In this document: positions 6,484-13,588 of the stretch, in pieces
How the letters are laid out: each line of letters starts with the position of its first letter
Position numbering within the stretch: position 1 is the stretch's first letter
Made by a program: the position numbers and the translations under genes
Source: Pseudomonas marginalis
GTDB lineage: Bacteria > Pseudomonadota > Gammaproteobacteria > Pseudomonadales > Pseudomonadaceae
DNA: 64,000 nucleotides
Direction of reading: 5' to 3'
Assembly (NCBI RefSeq): GCF_008692035.1
Contig: NZ_VTFG01000002.1
Location: 806,001-870,000, forward strand
The notes under the pieces: generated by a model
Told to the model about the DNA's origin: nothing
Seen by the model: the letters and a program-made list of their open reading frames with translations, nothing else
Databases searched by the model: none

Positions 6484-7488
6484 ATGGACCTTGTCATCGC
6501 CCGGCCCGAAGGCCTCTACTGCCCCGCCGGAGATTTCTACATCGATCCCTGGCGCCCGGTGGAACGCTCCGTCATCACCCACGCCCACGGTGACCACGCC
6601 CGCACGGGCAATCAGCACTACCTGGCCGCCGCCCCTGGCGAAGGCATCCTGCGCTCCCGCCTGGGCCAGGACATCAACCTGCAAACCCTGGCCTATGGCG
6701 AAAAACTCGTCCACCACGGCGTGACCCTGAGTTTTCACCCCGCCGGACATGTACTCGGCTCGGCCCAGGTGCGCCTCGAGTACCAGGGCGAAGTCTGGGT
6801 GGCGTCCGGCGACTACAAAGTGGAGCCGGACGGCACCTGCGCGCCTTTCGAACCGGTGCGTTGCCATACCTTTATCACCGAATCCACCTTCGGCCTGCCG
6901 ATCTACCGCTGGCAGCCCCAGGCGCAGATCTTCGCCGGGATCAACGACTGGTGGCAGGCCAATATCGCCGCCGGCAAAGCCAGTGTGTTGTTCTGTTATT
7001 CCTTCGGCAAAGCCCAACGCATCCTGCATGGCATCGACGCCAGCATCGGCCCGATCCTCAGCCATGGCGCGGTCGAGCCGCTGAACCGGGTGTACCGCGA
7101 GGCCGGCATTTATATTCCCGAAACCCTCTACGCCGGCGATTTCAAAAAGACCGACCCATTGCTGCGCCAGGCCCTGATCATCGCGCCGCCTTCCGCCGGT
7201 GGCAGCAGTTGGATCAAGCGCTTCGGCGACTACAGCGATGCCTTCGCCAGCGGCTGGATGCGCCTGCGCGGTACCCGGCGGCGGCGCGGGGTGGACCGAG
7301 GGTTCGTGCTGTCGGACCACGCCGACTGGCCCGGGCTGCTGTGGGCGATCGAACAAACCGGGGCCGAACGGGTGATGGTCACCCACGGCTCCGTCGGGGT
7401 ATTGGTACGCCACCTGCGGGAAAACGGCCTGGATGCCCAGGGCTTCACCACCGAATACGGCGATGACGAAGAGGAGGCCACGGCATGA
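6484..7488 (+). CDS. Ligase-associated DNA exonuclease (MBL fold)
   Basis: A 334-residue metallo-beta-lactamase/beta-CASP nuclease of the ligase-associated type. The metal motif THAHGDHAR supplies His33, His35, Asp37 and His38. Further marks are HPAGHVLGSAQV (about 77-88) and VTHGSVG near the C-terminus. It is the first member of the four-protein bacterial DNA repair set (exonuclease, ATP-dependent ligase, Lhr-type helicase, PdeM), presumed to trim DNA ends before ligation. It overlaps the ligase gene by ATGA, so the two are made together. The start at ATG 6484 gives the normal family N-terminus. Confidence 0.9.
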   Translation: MDLVIARPEGLYCPAGDFYIDPWRPVERSVITHAHGDHARTGNQHYLAAAPGEGILRSRLGQDINLQTLAYGEKLVHHGVTLSFHPAGHVLGSAQVRLEYQGEVWVASGDYKVEPDGTCAPFEPVRCHTFITESTFGLPIYRWQPQAQIFAGINDWWQANIAAGKASVLFCYSFGKAQRILHGIDASIGPILSHGAVEPLNRVYREAGIYIPETLYAGDFKKTDPLLRQALIIAPPSAGGSSWIKRFGDYSDAFASGWMRLRGTRRRRGVDRGFVLSDHADWPGLLWAIEQTGAERVMVTHGSVGVLVRHLRENGLDAQGFTTEYGDDEEEATA

Positions 7489-9119
7489 AAGCCTTCGCCG
7501 AGCTGTACGCCAACCTCGACGCCACCACCTCCAGCAATGCCAAGCTCGCGGCCCTGCAAGCCTACTTCCTGCAAGCGCCGCCTGAAGACGCTGCGTGGGC
7601 GGTGTATTTCCTGTCCGGCGGACGACCGCGGCAATTGGTACCGACGCGTCTGCTGCGGGACATGGCCACCGAAGCATCCGGCATCGAGCCGTGGCTGTTC
7701 GAAGAAAGCTACCAATCGGTAGGCGACCTGGCCGAGACGATTTCCCTGCTCCTGCCGGAATCCACCTACACCTCCGAGGACGGCCTCGCCGTATGGCTGG
7801 AAGAAAAACTCCTGCCGCTGCGTGGCCTGTCGCCCCTGGACCTGGCCGAACGGTTACCGGCGTTATGGGCGCAACTGGACCAGCCGAGCCTGATGGTGTG
7901 CATCAAGTTGATCACCGGCAGCTTTCGCGTCGGCGTGTCCAAATTGCTGGTCACCCGTGCGCTCGCGGCCATGGCCGACCTCGACAGCAAGCGCGTCGCG
8001 CAGCGATTGGTGGGCTACACCGATTTATCCAACCGACCGACAGCCGAAGGCTACCTCAAGCTGATCGCCGCCGAATCATCCGACGAGCATGCACAAAGGG
8101 GCGGACAGCCCTATCCGTTTTTTCTTGCCCACGGGCTGGCGCAACCGGTGGAGCAATTCGACGCCTTGCTCGGTTCCCCCGCCGACTGGCAGGTGGAATG
8201 GAAGTGGGACGGCATTCGCGCGCAGCTGGTCAAGCGCGAAGGCCGGCTGTGGATCTGGTCGCGGGGTGAAGAGCTGGTGACCGAGCGCTTCCCCGAACTG
8301 CACAGCCTGGTCAGTGGCCTGCCCGATGGCACGGTGATCGATGGCGAGATCGTGGTGTGGAAGGACTCGGTACAACCCTTCGCCCTTTTGCAGCAGCGCA
8401 TTGGCCGCAAGACCCTGAGCAAAAAAGTGCTCGACGATGCCCCGGTTGCGCTCCTCGCCTATGACCTGCTGGAACATCAGGGCGACGACTGGCGCAACCA
8501 CCCCCAGGCCGAACGTCGCGCCCAACTGGAACAGGTGATTGCCCAGTGCAACCAACCCGTGTTGCAGCCCTCGCCCCTGCTGACGGGCGCCACATGGCAG
8601 GACCTGGCACTGCAACGCGAAGCCTCCCGCAGCCTCGGCGTGGAGGGCATGATGCTCAAGGCTCGCGACGGCCTGTATGGCGTGGGCCGCACCAAGGACA
8701 TGGGCCTGTGGTGGAAGTGGAAAGTCGACCCCTTCAGTGTCGATGCGGTGTTGATCTACGCCCAACGCGGCCATGGCCGGCGCGCCAGCCTCTACAGCGA
8801 CTACACCTTCGCCGTATGGGATGGCCCGCCCGGCAGTGAACGCACGCTGGTGCCCTTCGCCAAGGCCTACTCAGGACTGACCGACGAAGAAATGCGCAAG
8901 GTCGACGCCATCGTGCGCAAGACCACCGTGGAGAAGTTCGGCCCGGTCAGCAGCGTGACGCCCAGCATGGTGTTCGAGCTGGGGTTTGAAGGCATTGCCC
9001 TGTCCAAGCGGCACAAGAGCGGGATTGCGGTGCGCTTTCCGCGGATGTTGCGTTGGCGCCAGGACAAGGCAGTGGATGAGGCGGATAACCTTGCTACCCT
9101 GCAGGACTTACTGGCCTGA
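7485..9119 (+). CDS. ATP-dependent DNA ligase of the repair cluster
   Basis: A 544-residue ATP-dependent DNA ligase. It has an N-terminal DNA-binding domain (about 1-210), a nucleotidyltransferase domain with the adenylation motif KWDG at Lys240, later motifs DGEIVVW, EGMMLKARDG and WWKWK, and a C-terminal OB-fold (about 440-544). It is distinct from the essential NAD-dependent LigA and belongs to the non-homologous or mycobacterial LigB/LigC-like repair ligases. It is translationally coupled to the exonuclease. In many bacteria the helicase and PdeM genes follow directly, but here the aot-like operon intervenes. Confidence 0.92.
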   Translation: MKAFAELYANLDATTSSNAKLAALQAYFLQAPPEDAAWAVYFLSGGRPRQLVPTRLLRDMATEASGIEPWLFEESYQSVGDLAETISLLLPESTYTSEDGLAVWLEEKLLPLRGLSPLDLAERLPALWAQLDQPSLMVCIKLITGSFRVGVSKLLVTRALAAMADLDSKRVAQRLVGYTDLSNRPTAEGYLKLIAAESSDEHAQRGGQPYPFFLAHGLAQPVEQFDALLGSPADWQVEWKWDGIRAQLVKREGRLWIWSRGEELVTERFPELHSLVSGLPDGTVIDGEIVVWKDSVQPFALLQQRIGRKTLSKKVLDDAPVALLAYDLLEHQGDDWRNHPQAERRAQLEQVIAQCNQPVLQPSPLLTGATWQDLALQREASRSLGVEGMMLKARDGLYGVGRTKDMGLWWKWKVDPFSVDAVLIYAQRGHGRRASLYSDYTFAVWDGPPGSERTLVPFAKAYSGLTDEEMRKVDAIVRKTTVEKFGPVSSVTPSMVFELGFEGIALSKRHKSGIAVRFPRMLRWRQDKAVDEADNLATLQDLLA

Positions 9120-9157
9120 CCCGGAACACCGCCCCTCCCACAATCGGATCTCCAAAT

Positions 9158-9254
9158 GTTCCGAAATAGTGCGCTCGATTTTCAATGCCCATTTTCGGGC
9201 ATCTCCTACACTCATGACTCCCTTGTCCCACCTTTTAAAACGCTCATTCGGAAC
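9158..9254. promoter_or_regulatory. Widely spaced inverted repeat upstream of the transport operon
   Basis: GTTCCGAA (9158-9165) and its inverse TTCGGAAC (9247-9254) flank about 80 bp that also contains a small hairpin ATGCCC/GGGCAT (9185-9202). The second arm lies immediately upstream of the candidate sigma-54 promoter. The pair may be an activator site, or a chance repeat. Confidence 0.25.
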
Positions 9255-9256
9255 TA

Positions 9257-9272
9257 TGGTGCAGAAATTGCT
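9257..9272 (+). promoter_or_regulatory. Candidate sigma-54 (RpoN) promoter
   Basis: TGGTGCAGAAATTGCT matches the -24/-12 consensus TGGCACG-N4-TTGCW at the key GG and GC pairs with exactly the required spacing, and keeps TTGCT in full. It lies 81 bp before the substrate-binding protein gene. Amino-acid transport operons of Pseudomonas are often under NtrC or CbrB with RpoN, which fits. No start-site data are available here. Confidence 0.5.
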
Positions 9273-9352
9273 ACTCGTGATCCGTCTGACACCGTTCAGT
9301 AACAGTCCTAAACGCGCCACAAGCGCTTATCTTGGTTTCCAGGGATTAAATA

Positions 9353-10132
9353 ATGAAAAAAGCATTGCTGACCCTTTCTGCACTGGCTCTGTGCATGGCC
9401 GCCGGTACCGCGCTGGCCAAGGAATACAAGGAACTGCGTTTTGGTGTCGATCCGTCCTACGCACCGTTCGAATCCAAGGCGGCCGATGGCAGCCTGGTAG
9501 GCTTCGATATCGACCTGGGCAATGCGATCTGCGCCGAACTGAAAGTGAAGTGCAAGTGGGTCGAGAGTGACTTTGACGGCATGATTCCAGGCCTCAAAGC
9601 CAACAAGTTCGACGGAGTGATTTCGTCCATGACCGTGACCCCGGTGCGCGAGAAGGCCATCGATTTCTCCAGCGAGCTGTTCTCCGGCCCGACCTCGCTG
9701 GTGTTCAAGAAAGGCGCGGGGTACTCGACCCCAGAGTCCCTCAAGGGCAAATCCGTGGGCTACGAGCAAGGCACCATCCAGGAAGCCTACGCCAAGGCGG
9801 TACTGGATAAAGCCGGTGTGACCACCAAGGCCTACGCCAACCAGGACCAGGTTTACGCCGACCTGACTTCCGGTCGTCTCGACGCTTCCGTGCAGGACAT
9901 GCTGCAGGCCGAACTGGGCTTCCTGAAGTCTCCGGCCGGTGCCGGCTATGAAGTCAGCGCCGCCATCGATGACCCATTGCTGCCATCGAAAACCGCCATC
10001 GGTATCAAAAAAGGTAACACTGAACTGAAGGCCCTTTTGGATAAAGGTATCAAAGCGTTACACGATGATGGCACCTACGCCACCATCCAGAAGAAACACT
10101 TTGGCGATCTGAACCTGTACAGCGGCAAATAA
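9353..10132 (+). CDS. Amino-acid ABC transporter, periplasmic binding protein (AotJ-like)
   Basis: A 259-residue polar or basic amino-acid binding protein (SBP family 3). The signal peptide ends at about residue 22 (GTALA before KEYKEL). The family signature GFDIDLGNAIC is present and is followed by the usual DGMIPGLKANKFDGVISSMTVT. Two Cys (in AICAELKVKCKW) are spaced as in AotJ/ArgT proteins that form a disulfide. The likely ligands are arginine, ornithine or a related amino acid or opine, by family and by gene order. It is a paralogue of AotJ, not the argR-linked gene. A strong hairpin follows the stop, which would favour excess binding protein. Confidence 0.88.
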   Translation: MKKALLTLSALALCMAAGTALAKEYKELRFGVDPSYAPFESKAADGSLVGFDIDLGNAICAELKVKCKWVESDFDGMIPGLKANKFDGVISSMTVTPVREKAIDFSSELFSGPTSLVFKKGAGYSTPESLKGKSVGYEQGTIQEAYAKAVLDKAGVTTKAYANQDQVYADLTSGRLDASVQDMLQAELGFLKSPAGAGYEVSAAIDDPLLPSKTAIGIKKGNTELKALLDKGIKALHDDGTYATIQKKHFGDLNLYSGK

Positions 10133-10140
10133 TGCCTGGG

Positions 10141-10169
10141 GCGCCCCTTCTCTCAAGGGGCGCTTTTTT
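10141..10169 (+). terminator. Intra-operon attenuator hairpin
   Basis: A 9-bp perfect stem, GCGCCCCTT/AAGGGGCGC, with a 5-nt loop and a TTTTTT tail lies between the binding-protein gene and the first permease gene. Partial termination here would give more binding protein than membrane subunits. Confidence 0.8.
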
Positions 10170-10189
10170 ATCGCCATAGGTCCTGATTT

Positions 10190-10918
10190 ATGTTCGAAGA
10201 ACTGTTGCAAACCCTCGGGCTGAGCGCACTCAGCCTGAAGGGTTTCGGCCCGTTGTTGCTGCAAGGCACCTGGATGACCATCAAGTTGTCGGTGCTGTCC
10301 CTGATCGTCAGCGTATTGCTGGGCCTGCTCGGCGCCAGCGCCAAACTTTCCAGCTTGCCCTTCCTGCGTATCCCCGCCCAGCTCTACACCACCCTGATTC
10401 GCGGTGTACCCGACCTGGTGCTGATGCTGTTGATTTTCTACAGCCTGCAAACCTGGCTCACCGGCCTGACCGACTTCATGGAATGGGAATACATCGAGAT
10501 CGACCCATTCAGCGCCGGGGTGATCACCCTGGGCTTTATCTACGGTGCTTATTTCACCGAGACGTTTCGCGGCGCGATCCTCGCCGTGCCCCGTGGCCAG
10601 CTGGAAGCCGCCACGGCCTATGGCCTCAAGCGCGGGCAACGCTTTCGCTACGTGACCTTCCCGCAGATGATGCGCTTTGCCCTGCCGGGTATCGGCAACA
10701 ACTGGATGGTAATGCTCAAGGCCACGGCCCTGGTGTCGATCATCGGTCTGGCGGACCTGGTCAAGGCCGCCCAGGATGCCGGCAAAAGCACCTACCAACT
10801 GTTCTACTTCCTGGTGCTCGCCGCGCTGATCTACCTGTTGATCACCAGCGCGTCCAACTTCGTCCTGCGTCGTCTTGAACGTCGCTACTCCGCAGGCTCA
10901 CGGGAGGCGGTGCGATGA
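10190..10918 (+). CDS. Amino-acid ABC transporter permease (AotQ/HisQ-like)
   Basis: A 242-residue inner-membrane permease of the HisMQ family with about five transmembrane segments. The cytoplasmic EAA loop is visible as LEAATAYGLKRGQRFRYVTFPQ, where the ATP-binding subunit docks. It pairs with the next permease to form the channel. The stop overlaps the next start as ATGA. The N-terminal extension MFEELLQTLGLSAL is typical of HisQ-type subunits. Confidence 0.9.
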   Translation: MFEELLQTLGLSALSLKGFGPLLLQGTWMTIKLSVLSLIVSVLLGLLGASAKLSSLPFLRIPAQLYTTLIRGVPDLVLMLLIFYSLQTWLTGLTDFMEWEYIEIDPFSAGVITLGFIYGAYFTETFRGAILAVPRGQLEAATAYGLKRGQRFRYVTFPQMMRFALPGIGNNWMVMLKATALVSIIGLADLVKAAQDAGKSTYQLFYFLVLAALIYLLITSASNFVLRRLERRYSAGSREAVR

Positions 10919-11625
10919 TCGAACTCTTGCAGGAATACTGGCGCCCCTTCCTCTATAGCGACGGCCAGCACATCACCGGCCTGGCCATGACCCTGTGGTT
11001 GCTCAGCGCCGCCCTGGTGATCGGCTTTGTGGTGTCGATCCCGCTGTCCATCGCCCGTGTATCGCGCAACCCGCTGGTACGCTGGCCGGTGCAGTTCTAC
11101 ACCTACCTGTTCCGTGGCACGCCGCTCTATATCCAGTTGCTGATCTGCTACACCGGCATCTACAGCATCGCCGCCGTACGCGAACAACCGCTGCTGGATG
11201 CGTTCTTTCGCGATGCGATGAACTGCACGATCCTGGCCTTCGCCCTCAACACCTGCGCCTACACCACGGAGATTTTCGCCGGGGCCATCCGCAGCATGGC
11301 CCACGGCGAAGTCGAGGCGGCCAAGGCCTACGGTTTAAGCGGCTGGAAGCTGTACGCCTACGTGATCATGCCTTCGGCGTTGCGCCGCTCGTTGCCCTAC
11401 TACAGCAACGAAGTGATCTTGATGCTGCACTCGACCACGGTAGCGTTTACCGCGACGATCCCGGACATCCTCAAGGTGGCACGGGACGCCAACTCGGCCA
11501 CGTTCATGACGTTCCAATCATTCGGTATCGCCGCGCTGATCTACCTGACCGTGACCTTTGCCCTGGTCGGTCTGTTCCGTCTGGCGGAGCGCCGCTGGCT
11601 GGCGTTTCTCGGGCCCAGCCATTAA
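10915..11625 (+). CDS. Amino-acid ABC transporter permease (AotM/HisM-like)
   Basis: A 236-residue second permease, with a HisM-type N-terminus (MIELLQEYWRPFLYSDG) and the EAA loop VEAAKAYGLSGWKLYAYVIMP. About five membrane helices are apparent. It is translationally coupled to the preceding permease. Together they form a heterodimeric importer with the ATPase encoded two genes later. Confidence 0.9.
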   Translation: MIELLQEYWRPFLYSDGQHITGLAMTLWLLSAALVIGFVVSIPLSIARVSRNPLVRWPVQFYTYLFRGTPLYIQLLICYTGIYSIAAVREQPLLDAFFRDAMNCTILAFALNTCAYTTEIFAGAIRSMAHGEVEAAKAYGLSGWKLYAYVIMPSALRRSLPYYSNEVILMLHSTTVAFTATIPDILKVARDANSATFMTFQSFGIAALIYLTVTFALVGLFRLAERRWLAFLGPSH

Positions 11626-11634
11626 GGAGCCTTC

Positions 11635-12753
11635 ATGCATCATCAGGTACACGATCTGGTCGCGCCGGTGCCAGGCACGGCGCGGCAGATTCACAGTTTC
11701 CACTTCGGCCCCGAACACGCCGAGGGCAAGGTCTATATCCAGTCATCGCTGCATGCCGATGAACTGCCGGGCATGCTGGTGGCCTGGCACTTGAAGGTGC
11801 GCCTGGCCGAGCTGGCGGCAGCCGGGCGGTTACTGAGCGAGATCGTGCTGGTGCCCATCGCCAATCCGGCAGGCCTGGAACAGGTGTTGATGGACACCCC
11901 GCTGGGCCGCTACGAGTTGGAAAGCGGGCAGAACTTCAATCGCCTGTTTGTCGACCTCAGCGAAGAAGTGGGCGACCAGGTCGAAGCGTTGCTCGGGGAT
12001 GATCCCCGGCACAACGTCGAGCTGATCCGTGCCGCGTTGAGCACCGCCCTCGCCGGGCAAACCGCCGCGACCCAATTGCACGCCCAGCGGCTGGTGCTGC
12101 AACGCCTGGCCTGCGATGCCGACATGGTGCTGGACCTGCATTGCGACTTCGAAGCCGTGGCGCACCTCTACACCACGCCCGAAGCCTGGCCGCAGGTGGA
12201 ACCGCTGGCACGCTATATCGGCTCGGAGGCCAATCTGCTTGCCACCGATTCCGGCGGGCAATCCTTCGATGAGTGTTTCACCCTGGTGTGGTGGCAGCTG
12301 CAACAACGCTTTGGCGCGCGCTTCCCGATTCCCATGGGCAGTTTTTCGGTGACCGTCGAACTGCGTGGCCAGGGCGACGTCAACCATGGGTTGGCCGCCC
12401 TCGACTGCCAGGCAATCATCGACTACCTGATTCACTTCGGCGCGATTGCCGGCGACGCCGCACCGCTGCCCGAACTGCCCTACCCCGCCACGCCGCTGGC
12501 GGGCGTCGAACCCGTGGCAACGCCGGTGGGCGGCCTGCTGGTGTTCAGCGCCCTGCCCGGTGAATACCTGGAAGCCGGGCAACTGATCGCCGAAATCATC
12601 GACCCCATTACCGACCGCGTAACGCCCGTGCACTGCCAGAAGGCCGGCCTGCTTTACGCCCGTTCGCTGCGCCGCATGGCCACTGCCGGGATGGTCATCG
12701 GCCATGTCGCAGGCACCGAGGCCTACCGCAGCGGCTATCTACTTTCGCCTTGA
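11635..12753 (+). CDS. Succinylglutamate desuccinylase/aspartoacylase family protein (AotO-like)
   Basis: A 372-residue member of the zinc-dependent M14-type acylase family. The metal ligands are His40 and Glu43 (SSLHADELPG) and His169 (LDLHCDFEAVAH), with an Arg-containing NFNR motif near 100-103 for carboxylate binding. Between two permeases and an ATPase it occupies exactly the place of AotO in the P. aeruginosa aotJQMOP operon. The reaction is not known. Removal of an acyl or other carboxylate group from an imported conjugate is a reasonable inference. The C-terminal beta domain (about 275-372) resembles a biotinyl-like barrel. Confidence 0.82.
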   Translation: MHHQVHDLVAPVPGTARQIHSFHFGPEHAEGKVYIQSSLHADELPGMLVAWHLKVRLAELAAAGRLLSEIVLVPIANPAGLEQVLMDTPLGRYELESGQNFNRLFVDLSEEVGDQVEALLGDDPRHNVELIRAALSTALAGQTAATQLHAQRLVLQRLACDADMVLDLHCDFEAVAHLYTTPEAWPQVEPLARYIGSEANLLATDSGGQSFDECFTLVWWQLQQRFGARFPIPMGSFSVTVELRGQGDVNHGLAALDCQAIIDYLIHFGAIAGDAAPLPELPYPATPLAGVEPVATPVGGLLVFSALPGEYLEAGQLIAEIIDPITDRVTPVHCQKAGLLYARSLRRMATAGMVIGHVAGTEAYRSGYLLSP

Positions 12754-12766
12754 GGATGCACGCCCC

Positions 12767-13531
12767 ATGTACAAATTGACCGTTGAAGGCCTGCATAAAA
12801 GCTATGGCGACAATGAGGTGCTCAAAGGCGTCTCGCTCAAGGCCAGGACCGGTGATGTGATCAGCCTGATCGGCGCCAGCGGCTCGGGCAAAAGCACCTT
12901 TTTGCGTTGCATCAACTTCCTGGAAACCCCCAACGACGGCGCCATGACCCTCGACGGCCAGCCGATCCGCATGGTCAGCGACCGCCACGGCATGCGCGTG
13001 GCCGACGATGCCGAACTGCAGCGCCTGCGCACGCGACTGGCGATGGTGTTCCAGCATTTCAACCTGTGGAGCCATATGAGCGTGCTGGAAAACATCACCA
13101 TGGCCCCGCGCCGGGTGCTGGGTTGCAGCAAAAAGGACGCCGAAGACCGCGCCCGTCGCTACCTGGACAAAGTGGGTTTACCGGCACGCGTGGCGGACCA
13201 ATATCCGGCGTTCCTGTCCGGTGGCCAGCAGCAACGGGTGGCCATCGCCCGTGCCCTGGCCATGGAGCCGGAAGTGATGCTGTTCGACGAACCCACCTCG
13301 GCCCTCGACCCGGAGTTGGTGGGTGAAGTGTTGAAGGTCATCCAGGGCCTGGCCGAGGAAGGCCGCACCATGATCATGGTGACCCACGAAATGAGCTTTG
13401 CACGCAAGGTATCCAGCCAGGTGCTGTTCCTGCACAAGGGCCTGGTGGAAGAGCAAGGCGCGCCGGAGGATGTGCTGGGCAATCCGAAGAGCGAACGCCT
13501 GCAACAGTTCCTGAGCGGCAATTTGAAGTAA
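12767..13531 (+). CDS. Amino-acid ABC transporter ATP-binding protein (AotP/HisP-like)
   Basis: A 254-residue ABC ATPase with Walker A GASGSGKST (36-44), the signature LSGGQQQRVAIARAL, Walker B VMLFDEPTSALD and a switch His in THEMSF. The closest type is HisP/AotP. I start at ATG 12767 (MYKLTVEGLHKSYG), which has GAGGA upstream and avoids an extension from 12704 that overlaps the preceding gene. This closes the transport operon. Unlike the standard aot operon, argR does not follow. Confidence 0.92.
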   Translation: MYKLTVEGLHKSYGDNEVLKGVSLKARTGDVISLIGASGSGKSTFLRCINFLETPNDGAMTLDGQPIRMVSDRHGMRVADDAELQRLRTRLAMVFQHFNLWSHMSVLENITMAPRRVLGCSKKDAEDRARRYLDKVGLPARVADQYPAFLSGGQQQRVAIARALAMEPEVMLFDEPTSALDPELVGEVLKVIQGLAEEGRTMIMVTHEMSFARKVSSQVLFLHKGLVEEQGAPEDVLGNPKSERLQQFLSGNLK

Positions 13532-13544
13532 ACCTTTGCGACGC

Positions 13545-13573
13545 CTGGAGGGTCTGTGGAATAGGCCCTCCAG
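13545..13573 (+). terminator. Hairpin between the transport operon and the helicase gene
   Basis: An 8-bp perfect stem, CTGGAGGG/CCCTCCAG, with a 13-nt loop lies just after the ATPase gene and 15 bp before the helicase gene. There is no T run, so it is a weak terminator at best. Confidence 0.35.
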
Positions 13574-13588
13574 AGCGTTCGCCGCCCC

